Shown piece after piece: positions 22,665-34,674 of a stretch of 64,000 nt of DNA. A program made the position numbers and the translations under genes. Below the pieces are notes generated by a model. The model ran no database searches. It was not told the origin of the DNA and saw only the letters and a program-made list of their open reading frames with translations. This DNA is from Heterohyrax brucei (lineage: Eukaryota > Chordata > Mammalia > Hyracoidea > Procaviidae), in the NCBI GenBank assembly GCA_028571685.1, contig CM053148.1, positions 84,528,001 to 84,592,000 on the forward strand. The letters are read 5' to 3'. Position 1 is the stretch's first letter. Each line of letters opens with the position of its first letter.

Positions 22665-22990
22665 GGTGTCTGCCTTATAACAACTACAGTACATTCCTAT
22701 GAATCAGAACCAATTCAAGAGCACCTAACAACATAGTACATTCCACTTTTCAATTATTAATATGTTTTCTCATTCACTTGGTGGATAGGCTTCTCATTCA
22801 CAATTATAGCGCATCAATACACACACATCCCAAAAGATTTGTTCCATCTACATCATTAAAATCACTTTACTTTGAGTAAAATAATGGGAGGTAGCTCTTC
22901 TCCAGTAGCCTTTTAGGCGGATTTCAGTCTGAGAGGATCATCTTCTCCCAGTATAATAATGTTCTGTTGCTACTTATAAGCTTTTTCACT
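22665..22990 (-). repeat. RTE fragment
   Basis: The 5' piece is an RTE/AfroSINE-like tail ('gaatcagaaccaattcaag'). The remainder matches the reverse RTE at 12.2-12.47 kb ('gtagctcttctccag'). Confidence 0.6.
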
Positions 22991-23400
22991 GGCAAATTTA
23001 TGTGCATTTATTTAATATATTGCAGGGTTTTCTAACACGTAATGACCAGAGACAGTTTTCATACATTACAAATACTCAAAGCACAAATTATCACAAATAA
23101 CTGCTGTAACAAGACTTACCTCTTACTTACTGCTGTAAGCAAGTCACCCAATAACATAATAGCTTACAAGAGCAGCAATAGACTCTTAGAAGCACATTTG
23201 TCATTCGGACAAGGCGTGGTAGGAAAGGCTCTTCTTTACTCCATGAAGCTTCAGCTGAAACAACTGGAGTTTGAGCTGGAGGAGCTACATGCAGGAGAGC
23301 TTATATGCATGACTGGCATGCTGGTGACAGCCATCAGCTCATCTGAAACTGTGGGCCAGACCCTTGTTTCCTTTGCACATAGACCTCTCCAGCTGGGCCT
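22990..23400 (+). repeat. Third copy of the 12.5 kb arm segment
   Basis: Matches 12.49-12.83 kb and the reverse of 51.98-52.35 kb, including 'ctccatgaagcttcagctg', 'aacaactggagtttgag' and 'gctggtgacagccatcag'. The frame at 23,042-23,434 comes from this repeat and is not a gene. Confidence 0.65.
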
Positions 23401-24074
23401 CCCTATAAACTACTTAGGCTTCTTCAAAACATGACAGCAGGATTTCTAGAATAATAGTCCAATAAAATAGCTTTCATGACCTGAGCATAGAAATCACATA
23501 GGATCTCTTCTTCCACAAACTCATAAATTTACCTGATGGAAATTAAGACTGTTTAGACCCCTACCTCTCAATGGGAAAAGAGACAACATCACATCATAAT
23601 TAGAATATGTGAGGTTGGACACATAGTCATTTAGGAAAGTATAGTCTTCTGCACAACAAATAATTTGCAATTATGGATTAGAAATACAGCTAATAAAAAT
23701 AAAAAAGATGTTTAATTAAATTTAAAACTGTAATTATAAATAAACACATGGGGCATGCTAAAATTTTATGCCATGGAAACTTTAAATCAATTTATTTGAC
23801 TCTTCTTCTACTCTATACGCCTTTGTGCCTTTAATATTCTAAATGTACTTCTTAGAAGCTTCACCATCTTTGTTCCTTCAACTGGTCTTCTAATAATCAT
23901 GTCTTATGGTTCTATAGTATCCATCATTCATCTATACAACCCTGAAATTTATCTTGAATCTTAAATTTGTAGTAATACATCAATCCTTTGCATAAAATTG
24001 ATGAGCAGTTTGTAATATACTACATTTTTTAAAAGGAGAAATTTTAAAAAAGGACAGAATCAGTACACTTATTG
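23401..24074. other. No gene seen
   Basis: AT-rich DNA. No feature is recognised. Confidence 0.5.
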
Positions 24075-24302
24075 TAGGGAGGAATTGATGAGTTGTTTTC
24101 TACTCACAGTGACCCTATGTACAACAGAACAAAATATATCCTGGTCATGTTCCAATCTTTACCATCTTTGCTACGTTGGAGCCCACTGTTGCAGCTGCTC
24201 TGTGAATTCACCTCATTGACAGCCTTTCCCTTTTTCCCTGAACCTCTATGTTAGCAAGCAAGATGTCCTTCCTAAGGGGCTGACCCCTCCTGATAACAAG
24301 CC
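24075..24302 (-). repeat. RTE LINE 3' end
   Basis: Reverse of the RTE terminus: 'gagttgttttctactcac', 'gttggagcccactgttgcag', 'agcaagatgtccttcct'. Confidence 0.7.
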
Positions 24303-24829
24303 TGTTGTAGTCAGCTAGGGCTGCTCTAACAGAAATACCACAGAGTGGATGGCTTTAACAAAGGAAAGTTTATTGTTACACAGGCCAGTAGGCTACAAGT
24401 CCATATTCAGGGTGTCTGCTCCAGGGGAAGGCTTTCCCCCTTGTCAGCTCAGGAAGAAAGCCTGGTATTGCATCCGTCTTTGTCCGGGGAGCATCTTGGC
24501 ACAGGATTCTCAGGTCTAAAGGACGCGCTCTTTTCCGGATAATGCTTTCTTGAGATGGTGTGAGGTTCCCAATTCTCAGTCTGTCTCCCTTTCCTTTTAT
24601 CTCTTGCAGGCTGAAAGGATTAAGGGTGGGGCAAGCCATACTCCAGCAAAACTCCCTTTACAGTGGAGCAGGGTGGTGACCTTATAAAGTGATTTACAGT
24701 CCTACCCTAATCGTTTAACATACAGCATAGAAAAACCACAAAATGGAGGACAGTCACAAGACACTGGGAATCATGGCCCAGCCACGTGGCTACATCTGTT
24801 TTTAGGGGGACAGAATTCACTCCATAACA
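24303..24829 (-). repeat. MaLR-type solo LTR, copy 1
   Basis: Starts TG ('tgttgtagtcagctagggct') and ends CA ('ccataaca'), 527 bp. It closely matches the copies at 25,080, 53,773 and 56,999. Possible imperfect 5-bp flanking repeat (aagcc/aagtc). Confidence 0.75.
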
Positions 24830-24867
24830 AAGTCCAAAGTATGTAACAGCAAGTGTTGATGTCTTTG

Positions 24868-27815
24868 CTTCTTCTTTTTTCAATTTCTTGTGATTAAGTG
24901 AAACTGCACAATCCAAGCTAAATGTGCATGCCCACCTATCTACACCTCCTTCTGCTCTCCTTGCCCCCTGACAACACACTCTTCCTTTTCATTCTATACG
25001 TCTTTTATCCTATTAACAATCTCCTGTCCCCTCCTCTCCACCTTTTACTCTCACATCCGGAAAGAGACCAGTAGGACAGTGTTTTAGTCAGCTAGTGCTG
25101 CTCTAACAGAAATACCACAGAGTGGATTGCTTTAAGAAAGGAAATTTTATTCTTACATAGTCTGGTAGGATACAAGTCCAAATTCAGGATGTCTGCTCCA
25201 GGGGAATCCCCTTGTTGGCTCTGGATGAAAGTCCAATATTGCATCAGTCTTTGTCCAGGGAGCATCTTGGAGCAGGAACCTCACGTCTGAAGGATGTGCT
25301 CTTCTCCTCGTGCTGCTTTCTTGGTGGTGTGAGGTTCTGAATACACTGCTTGCTTCTCTTTCCTTTTATCTCTTGTGGGACAAAAGGATTAAGGGTGGGG
25401 CAAGCCATATTCTAGGGAAACTCCCTTGGCAGTCAAGCAGGGAGGTGATCTTATAAAGGGATTTACAGTCCCACCCTAATCCTTTAACATACAGCATAGG
25501 AAAATCACAAAATGGAGGACAGCCATAAAATATTGGGAATCATGGCCCAGCCACATGGCTACACATATATTTAGGGGGACACAATTCAAACCATGACAGA
25601 CAGTATCTTAAAAATGTGTAGAACCATAAAGTACATCCACCATATGATCACGTTGTATCCCTGAGTTAAGTCCATTTTCGTCAGAAGAGTTGACCTCAGT
25701 AGTGTTTTCTGGACAGTGGGAGCAGCAGGTCTAGCAGCCATGCTCCCGGAGGATCTCCCAGGGCATCATACCATCAGTCACGGTCTTTTAATAGAGTTCG
25801 CGAACTGCACCCTCCTTTTTCTCTTGTTGCCGCAGGGACTCAGCATTATATGTCCCATCATGGTTGTCTTTTGTGGTGGCCTGGTATCATCTGGTTCTTC
25901 TGGTCAAGTGATACAGTCACCCATTCACATGAGTACTTCTGTCTCCTGAGCTCTTTTTCCTTCATGTCTTTGTTGTTCTTGCTGATTGTCTGTTCTGGAT
26001 GAGTTGGGACTATTTGGAGTACTTCAGATGGTAGCTTGCTAGTTTTTAAGAACCCAGATGCCGCTCATAAATATGAAGTAAAGAAGACTCTCTTAGCAAT
26101 AGGCTAGTTATGCCAACTGGCTTCAAAGTCCCCTGAAAGCATGGCCCCTAGAACCAACCCCTGCTACTCTATTCTTGCAAAATTGGGTTAAGATTAAGAG
26201 AGTTTTCAGTTTATGTTGAAGTCCAATTAAGTTGACTTTTTCTAATGTGTGCTGTCACTGCTTACACCCAATCAAGTTTTTATCAACTATCTAATCTATG
26301 ACCAGCCCTCTCCCTCCCTCCCCCTCCCTGCAGCCATCAAAGAGTCTTCTTTTCTGTATATAAGTCTATTTTTTTAATTTCTTGTACTAGGAGTCTCATA
26401 CAATGATTATCCTTTTGCTGCTGACTGATTTCACTCAGTATAATGTCTTCCAGTTGAAATCGGATTATAAGATGCTTCCTAAAGTCATCATTGTTCTTTA
26501 ACATTGCTTAGTATTCCACCGAGTATATGTACCATAGTTTGTTTATACATTCTTCTGTTGATAGGCATCTGAGTGGATTCCATTTTTTTGCTATTGTGGA
26601 CTGTGCTGCAGTAAATATTGGTGCTCATGTGCTGTTCATGTGACAACCGTTGTTTCTCCAGGATATATTCTGAGCAGTGGGGTTTCCAGGTCAAATGGTA
26701 CATCTATTTCCAGCTTTTTAAGGAAGTGCCAAATCACTTTCCCAAGTATTTGAACCATTTTGAAATTCCATCAGCAATGTAGGAGAGTTCTGATCCCATC
26801 ACAGCCTCTCCAGCATTTGTTATTTTGTATTTTCTGGATCATGGTCAACCTTGTTGGGGTGAGATGGTATCTCATTGTCATTTTGAATTGGATTTCTCTA
26901 ATAGCTAGCGATTATGAACATTTCTTCATGTGCCTTTTGGCTGGCTGTACGCCCACTTTGGTGAAGTGTCTGTTCATCTCTTTTGCCCATTGTGTAATCA
27001 AGTTATTTACCTCTGCTTGCTGGTGTTCTGCAGTAACTTTTAGATTATGGAGATCAGACATCAGGCTTACATGTAGTTGCCAGGTATTTTTCTCAGTGGT
27101 GGCTTACTTATGCGGGGTTTCTTCCCTTTCCAAACAAAGTTGGTGAATTGTTTCTCCATCTCATTAAAAATGTCACTGGAATTTGTACTGAGATTGCCTT
27201 GTATATGTAGATAGATCACTTTGGGTAAAATAGACATTTTCACAATATTAAGTCTTCCCATTCATGAGCAGGGTAGATTTCTCCGTTTATGTAAGTCTCT
27301 TTTGGTTTCTTGCAGTAAGGTCTTGTAGTTTGCTCTGTATGAGTCTCTTATTTCTTTAGTTAGATTTATTCCTAGGTATTTCATCTTCTTGGTGGCTATA
27401 GGAAATGGTATTAATTTTTTGATTTCTTCTCTGATGATCTCTTTGATGGTGTAAAGAAATCCTACTGAGTAACTTATGCTTATCTTACATTCTGATACTT
27501 TGCAGAACTTTTCTACTAGTTACACTAGTTTACTTATGGATTCTTTAGGATTCTCTCAATATACAATCATTTCATCTGCAAGTAGGGACATTTTTACTTC
27601 TTTGCTGATACAGATGTCCCTTACTTCTTTGTCTTGTCCTTTACTTCTTTGTCTTGTCTAATTGCTCCAGCTAGAACCTCTAGTACCACATCAAATAGAA
27701 ATCAGGAGAGCGGGCATCCTTGTCTAGTTCCTGTTCTCAAGGAGAATTCTTTCAATCTCTCTCCATTGAGGACGATGTGGGCAGTTGACTTTGCATAGAT
27801 GCCCCTTATTGCATT
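24868..27815 (-). repeat. L1 LINE 3' half (reverse), split by an LTR
   Basis: It begins with 3' UTR text that also occurs at 28.8, 43.7 and 60.2 kb ('atgcccacctat'), and continues into ORF2 read on the minus strand ('ggtatctcattgtcattttg', 'cctaggtatttcatcttctt'). Frames are broken. Confidence 0.8.
25080..25598 (-). mobile_element. MaLR-type solo LTR, copy 2, inside L1
   Basis: 519 bp, TG...CA ends, flanked by a perfect 5-bp repeat 'gacag' on both sides. It splits the L1 3' UTR, so it is younger than that L1. Confidence 0.8.
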
Positions 27816-28050
27816 ACGTCTTTGCTTCTAAGGAACATTCTGGTTATACTTCTTCAAAGGCAGATTTATTTGGTCCTCTGATAATCCATGATGTATTAAT
27901 ATTTTTTGTGAGTACCACAACTTCAAAGACATCAATTCTCTTTGGTCAGCCTCATTCATTATCCAGATTTTGCATGTATATGAAGGGATTGAAAATACCT
28001 TCGGAGACCACAGCCTTAAGTGTGGGTTTCACCTAAATCTCAATAAAATG
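27816..28050. repeat. RTE fragments, two orientations
   Basis: 27.82-27.99 kb matches reverse RTE ('aaggaacattctggttatac'). 27.99-28.045 kb matches forward RTE ('gaccacagccttaagtgtgg'). Confidence 0.65.
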
Positions 28051-28795
28051 AAAATCTTGGGATGGAGTTAAGATGGTCAACTAGACACATGTTTCCTTAA
28101 TTCCCTCTGAGAACTAAGGCCTGGATTGATAATTGTATGGAGATTTCTGGATACTCAGTGAGCCCTAGAACTCAGCATAGTGCTGTCAGTTTGGACTATA
28201 TGCCACTAAACTGAAAACTTCCTCTCTTGCCCGAAGCCATGCTTGCACAGACTGAAAGTATTGGAGCTTTTAACATTTATTTTCTTTTGTTGGCCAGTAG
28301 GCAGGGAATGGGCATGAGCTGGACCACACGCTGAAACAAAGTGTGGAAATGAACAGCGTGTGCTGTAGCAGAGACAGTATGTGGGACAGCCACATTTTGA
28401 GAGCACTGTGGCCAACTGAGGGAACCACAGCCCCTCTACAATCTCTCTTCTGAGCTCCACCATAGTTTCAACTGTTTCATCGCAGAAGGGACACCATCTG
28501 GGTCTGCTGGGAGTTGGAGTTATCCATCTGGAGGCCTCACCAGGGGTTAATTCCCAGGCTGGGAGGCAGTGCCAGCCTAGGGAGTGCTATTACAGCACAA
28601 AGGTTGTCCTTAGCACAATGTTACCCTATAGGTAGCACCCAGTGAAGGATAGTAAGAAAGAAGTAGCTACTCCCTACTTCAAACTAAAGCATAACATCTG
28701 TGGACTGCAGAAGAGATGCTTCCATTGACAGTTGTAAAGTGGCTGATCGCACTTCATGGCCTGATTGGTTTTGGAAGCTCTCAGATAGCTTTTAA
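28050..28795 (+). repeat. L1 5' UTR fragment
   Basis: Starts near 'aagatggtcaactagacac'. It matches the L1 leaders at 1-848 (reverse) and 32.55 kb. Confidence 0.75.
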
Positions 28796-30920
28796 CTCCT
28801 ATTTATTTATTTATTATGGCTGAAAGTGTACTAACAAGTTTAAATTTACAGACCCACGTATGTGTACCTCCTACTACTCTCCTCGCCCAGTGACAATACA
28901 CTCCTTCTATCTGTTCTACACATGTCGTATCCTCTTAACAGTCTCCTGTCTCCTCTTCTCTACCCTCTCACTCCCCTCTAATAGGAGGTCAGTAGGATGA
29001 CGTCCTATAAACGCCAGCCAAGCCAAGTGCAATGCATAGAACCATAAAATGCACACACGATATGGTCACTCTGTGTCACCAAGTCTATTACATTCCTCTC
29101 TGAGGAGATCACCTCAGTAATGGTTTACAGACAGGGGTAGCATCAGGACTAGGGGCCACATTCCCAGAGGAAACCTGAGGCCCCTGGACCATCAATTGCA
29201 GTCTTTTAGTGGAGTTCTCAGGATGCATCCCTTTTTATTCTCATGTTGTTAGTGAGCCTCAACACTGTGAGCCCCATCACGGCTATCACTGGTGGTGATG
29301 GGGCACCATCTGGTTCCTCTGGTCACATGTCGATGTAGTCACTCTCTTGCGTGGGTCTCTCTGTCTTCTGGGTTCTTTTTCCCCCTCGTCATTTTGGTCC
29401 TTGGTGATCAACTGTTCCAGCTGAGATGGGACCATTTAGTGTACCTCAGGTGGCAACTTGCTAGCTTTGAATATACCAGACGCCACTCACCAGTATAGGG
29501 TGGAGAAGATGCTCTTAGAAATATGGTAGTTATGCCAAATGGCCTTGATGTCCCCTGAGAGCATGGTCTCCAGACCTCCACCCCTGCTACTCTGTCCTTG
29601 CGATATTGGATTAATACTGGAAGAGTATTCGTGTTATGTTGAAATCAGTTAAATTAATCTTCTTTCTAAGGTGTGCTGTCACAGATTTCACCTAAACAAG
29701 TTTCTGTCAAATATTTAACCTATAACCAACCCTCTCCCACCCTCCTTGCCCTTCCTTGCAGCCATCAAACAGTCTTTTCTTCTGTACATGAGTCTGTTTT
29801 CAAGTCCTTATCGTAGGGGTCTCATACAATATTTGTCCTTGTACTGCTGAGTACTGTCACTCAACACAATGTCTTTCAATTGAAACCAAGTTATGAGATG
29901 CTTCCTAAAATCATCATTGTTCTTTGTCATTGCTTAGTGTTCCATTCAGTATATATACGATAGTTTATCCATTCTTCTGTTGTTGGGCATCTGGGTTGAT
30001 TCCGTCTTCTTGCTAATGTGTACTGTGCTGCAATAAATATTCATGTGCATGTATCCGTTTGTGTGAATGCTGTTGATTCTGTAGGATATATTCCAGCCAG
30101 TGGAATTACTGGGTCAAATGCTACATCTGTTTCCAGCTTTTTAAGGAAGAGCCAGATTGCTTCCCAAAGAGGTTGTACCTTTTTGCAATCCCAGAAGCAG
30201 TATAGGAGAGTTCCAGTTTCTACACAGCCTCTCTGGCTTTTGATGTTTTGTGTTTTTTGGATCATGGCCAACCTTGCTGGGGTAAGACTATATCTCAATG
30301 TTGTTTTGATTTGAATTTCTTTAATAGTTAATGATCATGAGCATGTCTGCATATGTTTTTTAGCTGCTTTGATATCTTCTTTAGAGAAGTGTCTGACCAT
30401 GTCCTTCACCAATCACTTAACTGGATTTTTTACCCTTTCTTATTGATATTATGCAGTACTTTACAGATTATGGAGATCAGACGTCAGTCTGACATATAGT
30501 TGCCAAATAGTTTTTCCAGTTTTGTAGGTGTCTTTTAATTCTTTTGATAAAGTCTTTGGAAGAGCAAAAGTGTTTGATTATTAGTAGTTTCCATTTTTCT
30601 GTTTTCTGTTCTGTTCATCATGCTTTGATTGTCAGATTTTGAAATCTGTCTACTTTGTGTATTAAAACTTCCATTGTTGATCCTATTTTTTCTTGGATGA
30701 GCTTTATCATTTTAGATTCGGTTTTTAGGTCTTTTATTCAGTTTGAGTCAGTTTTTGTATAAGGTGTGAAATATTTGCCTTGTTTCAATATTTTGCATAA
30801 GGATATCCAATTTTGCCAGCACCATTTTTTAAACAGACTGCTTTTACCCCTCTTGAAAGTCTTAGGGCTTTTGTGAAATATCAGCCATTCATAGGAGGAG
30901 AATGTGTGCCACTTAGTACC
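28796..30920 (-). repeat. L1 LINE 3' half (reverse)
   Basis: Parallel to 24.87-27.8 kb: 3' UTR ('cagacccacgtatgtg'), 'ctggttcctctggtcac', then ORF2 on the minus strand. A minus frame at 30,041-30,298 reads as ORF2 C-terminus (MRYSLTPARLAMIQKTQ). Confidence 0.8.
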
Positions 30921-31405
30921 CTCAATGACTCTTCAATAATTGTCTCAAAGACCTTACCACAAGAAACCAAGACAGACTTACATAAATGGAGAAACCTACC
31001 CCACTCACAGATAGGAAGACTTAACATTGTGAAAATGTCTATTTCGCCCAAAGCAATTTACACACACAATGCAATCCCAGCACAAATTTCAGTGACATGA
31101 ATGTTGAATGTACAATGGACCGCCAAAAGAACAAACAGATCTGTTCTGGAAGAAGTACAACCAGAGTGTTCCTTGGAAACACAGATGGCAAGACTGCTTC
31201 TTAACATATTTTGGACATGCCAGCTAGGATCAGTCCCTGGAGAAAGACATCCTACTTGATAGAGTGGAAGGTCATCAAAAAAGAGGAAGACCCTCGAGGA
31301 AATGGATTGACACAGTGGCCACAACAATGTGCTTAAGCATGGAAATGATTATGGACATAGGGCTGCTGTGAGTCACAACTGACTCAACGGCACCTAATAA
31401 CAACA
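30921..31405 (+). repeat. L1 ORF2 fragment followed by RTE 3' end
   Basis: About 30.92-31.085 kb is forward L1 ('cagataggaagacttaacat'). About 31.09-31.405 kb is a forward RTE 3' terminus ending 'cggcacctaataacaac'. Confidence 0.7.
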
Positions 31406-31860
31406 AGATCACCATGTGTCATAATCAGCCTGATGACAAGTTTGTTTTGGTTTTCTAGTACATAAGATAAACATTTCTATTTTTATTGACATTAATATCT
31501 GACGCATAAGGCATGAGTCATTTTCTTAGATAATTCAATGGTCCTATCCAGAACTATCACATAACTCAGCTATTTCAGAAGGTATTTTCATACGTAATGT
31601 TGCTCTAACAGAAATATCACAAGTGGGTGGTTTTAAAAAACAGCAGTTCACTTTGTAACTGTTTTGAAAGGTAGATCTATGAATCCAAGATGTGGCTCTA
31701 GAATGAGGAACTTTCTTGTCTATTTCATCTAGAAGGTGTCTGCAATCCTTAGCTTTCCTGGTCTTGTAGCCGCATCTGTTGCTATTGTCCTTCTTCTCCT
31801 GACCTGTGTGTGTAACTCTTGGTCTATTATACTCTTTTCGTAACCAAGACTGTGTAAAAT
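31405..31860 (+). repeat. Third copy of the 6.7-7.2 kb arm segment
   Basis: Same order as 6.73-7.18 kb and as the reverse of 53.1-53.6 kb: SINE tail, 'acaagtttgttttgg', 'tctatttttattgacatta', then the LTR-like block from 'agtgggtggtttta'. It is forward-oriented and has no gene attached. Confidence 0.7.
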
Positions 31861-31864
31861 ACCA

Positions 31865-32545
31865 AAAGAAGACCTCAAAGGGCAGCTAAAGAAGAGAAAG
31901 TAAATTACTATAATGAAATATGAAATAGCCTGAAGTAGAAAACAAAAGGGCAGAACATACTCTGCATTTCTTAAGCTGAAATAACAGGAGAAAAAAATTC
32001 AAGCCTCAAGGTGTAATACTGAAGAATTCTGTGGGCAAGCTACTCAACAATACAGGAATCGTTGGAAAAATATGGAAGGAACACAAAGTTATGGAACCAA
32101 AACAAAGCACAATTACTTCAGGAGGTAGCATGTGATCAAAAACTCTGGTATTGCAGGAAAAGGTACAAGTTGTGCTAGACACTGACAAAAAAAATGCAAG
32201 AATCTAGATGTGTCAAAATACCAGTTGAAATGTTTCCACGAATGGATGAAATTCCTGATGAGGTTACCTGCATGCAGGGAAATGTTTGCTCCCTTTATCT
32301 ATTGTTAACATTTTCTCCTTTAACAACCCAGTGCATAATGCTCATAGTGGCTGATGAGTTAGAATAATAGTCTTATTAACTGTTCTTCTTTGAAAGTGTA
32401 TGGATATTACCCTGTTACTGACAGCATGTACTTCAGGTAAGATCTTGAAGTATTCTTTGGATGATGGATGTGATGTCATTCTTCTTAAATTTATTATTCC
32501 TGGCATAGAAGACCATATGAAATTGTTCATTAAAAATGTCCAATA
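31865..32545. repeat. RTE fragments in opposite orientations
   Basis: 31.87-32.3 kb is the reverse complement of 10.85-11.2 kb ('ggaacacaaagttatggaac'). 32.34-32.54 kb runs parallel to 11.92-12.1 kb ('gtcttattaactgttc'). Confidence 0.6.
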
Positions 32546-34660
32546 TGAAGGCAGGGCCACAATGGCAGACTAGACACATGTCTCCTTGATTCCCTCTGAG
32601 AATGAAGGGCTAGAAAAATAAATGAATGGAGCAATGTAGATATTCTGGGAGCCTCAAGATAAGGCATAGGGTTGTGAGATTGGACTGGGTGACAGAAAGG
32701 CAGAAACTACCTCTGTCAGAGGTGAGGCAGTGGTGCACTGAATCCCATTTCTGCTGAAGCATCAGCTGAGTGGACTACGGGCATGAACATCTCTTTTGTT
32801 AACTGGGAAGCTGGGACTGGGTCTGCTGAGCCTGTTAACTTGGCATTGGTCAGCTACTTTGGAGAACTGCAATGCCTTAGTAAACAGCATATCCCTCAGC
32901 AGAGAGGCTGTGCTTGGGACAGCCACATCTAGAGGATCCAACAACAGCAGGCAACAAAGGGTACCAGTGTCCATCACCCCTGTCTTCTCTGATCTGTGCC
33001 ATAGATGTTGCTGACTCACTGCAGAAGAGGTGGCTCAGGAGGGATGCCATCTTGGTCAACTGAGAAGTGGAGTCAGCCATGCCTGAGGGCACAGCTGGTG
33101 CTAATTCCCACACTGATCAACAGTGCCTGTCTGGATAGTGCTTCTCCCAGCAGAAAAGCTGTTTTTAGGACAATCACACCTAGAGAATGTAGTGGTAGTT
33201 GGCAGTTGAGTGTGGCAGTGCCCTAAACCCTCCCTTCTTTGAGCCACAGCATAGCATCTATGGATGGCCTAAGAGGCACCACTTTTTTCAGCCAGGAGCT
33301 GGGGTATGCCACCCCTGAGGGCCTGGCTGCTATCACCTGTGGTTGGTCAATGCCTTTCTCAGCAGAAAAGTAGCTTTTAAGATAAGAGTAGCTAGAGTAT
33401 GCAGCAGTGACTGGTGGCTGAGTGTACTACATTTTTACCAGCCTTCACTGAGCCATGTCATAGAGTTGGCTGATGTCCCTCCCCCCCCAGCGACTCCATA
33501 AATAGGGCACTGTCATTGCCAGCCAGGAGGCAGGGCCTGGCTGCTTTCAGTTACTGTTTAACATCATGCCTTTCAGCAGAAAAGCAGTTTTTAAGATAAG
33601 CACATCCAGAGAACACAGTGGTCCCTGGCAGCTGAGTGTGGTGGCATCCTTCTTTCCTCTCCTCCCTGAGCTACACCATAGTCTTGACCAGTGTGATGTC
33701 AGAGAATTAGCACAAGTAGCTTGTCACCTTTATCAGCCATGAGGAAGGGCCAGCCATCCATGAGGGCCCAACTGCGTTCAGCCACCAAGTCAAGTAGCAT
33801 CATGGAGATTGATAGAGTCTATATTTCCAGAGAAGCTGTATGTAAGTCAGCTGCGTGAGAGAACACAGTGGCAGCTGGCAATCAAATCTAGCAGTGCCCT
33901 TACTTACACCCTTCTTAAAACTGTGCGAAAGCTCTTGTTGGTGTGACAACAGAGAAACTGAACAGCTTCTTGATGGTGTGAAGACAACAATAAAGATCTG
34001 ACCACACAAAGGTGCAGACCACTGTGGCTCCAGAAAACTTCCAAAATACAGAAACAGATAACTTGCCAGATTAAGAAGCCTATCTAAAATTATTGAAGAT
34101 AGAATACAAAGGAATCATGTATAGAGTCCTTCTAGACATTAAACAAAATGCAGCAGAACAAAATGAAAAGTTAAGTAAGCTATATAAACTGCTGGAACAT
34201 CCATGACCTGAAATCCAGCAGATCAATGGTAAAATTACAAAATCAGACAATTCAGTGCAAAGCCAAAAGAACAAGATTGACGAAATGGAATGCAGAATTA
34301 GCAAGCTTAAAGTAAAGCAACTGACATCAGCATTTATGAGCAGAAATCATAGAAAACACAAAAAAGAAAAATGAAGAAGCGTAAAGAAATAAGTGGAATT
34401 CTACCAAGAGGAATAATCTACGAATAACTGGAGTTCTTGAATGGGGAGGGATAGCAGAAAACACAGACAGAATTGTTGAAGAGTTACTGACAGAAAACTT
34501 CCCTGACATCATGAAAGAAGAGAACATAAATATTCAAGATGCTTATTGAACACCACAAAAACACCACAAAGAGACATCAAGGCATATTAAAATTAGCTTA
34601 ATAAAATGAAACAAAGAGCGTCTCTCAAAGGCACCTAGGCTTAAAGCAGAACTAATGTCC
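32545..34660 (+). repeat. L1 5' UTR with tandem units plus ORF1 remnant
   Basis: Starts 'aatggcagactagacac'. Five landmark repeats of 'cagcagaaaagc.g'-type lie at 32,897, 33,148, 33,360, 33,574 and 33,827. ORF1-like sequence follows from 34.0 kb ('actgtggctccagaaaac'). Confidence 0.75.
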
Positions 34661-34674
34661 AAAGGGAAGCCCTG

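Noticed and set aside
23042..23434. 130-codon frame as a host gene
   Set aside because: It is part of a segment found three times in the window with frames disrupted in the others.
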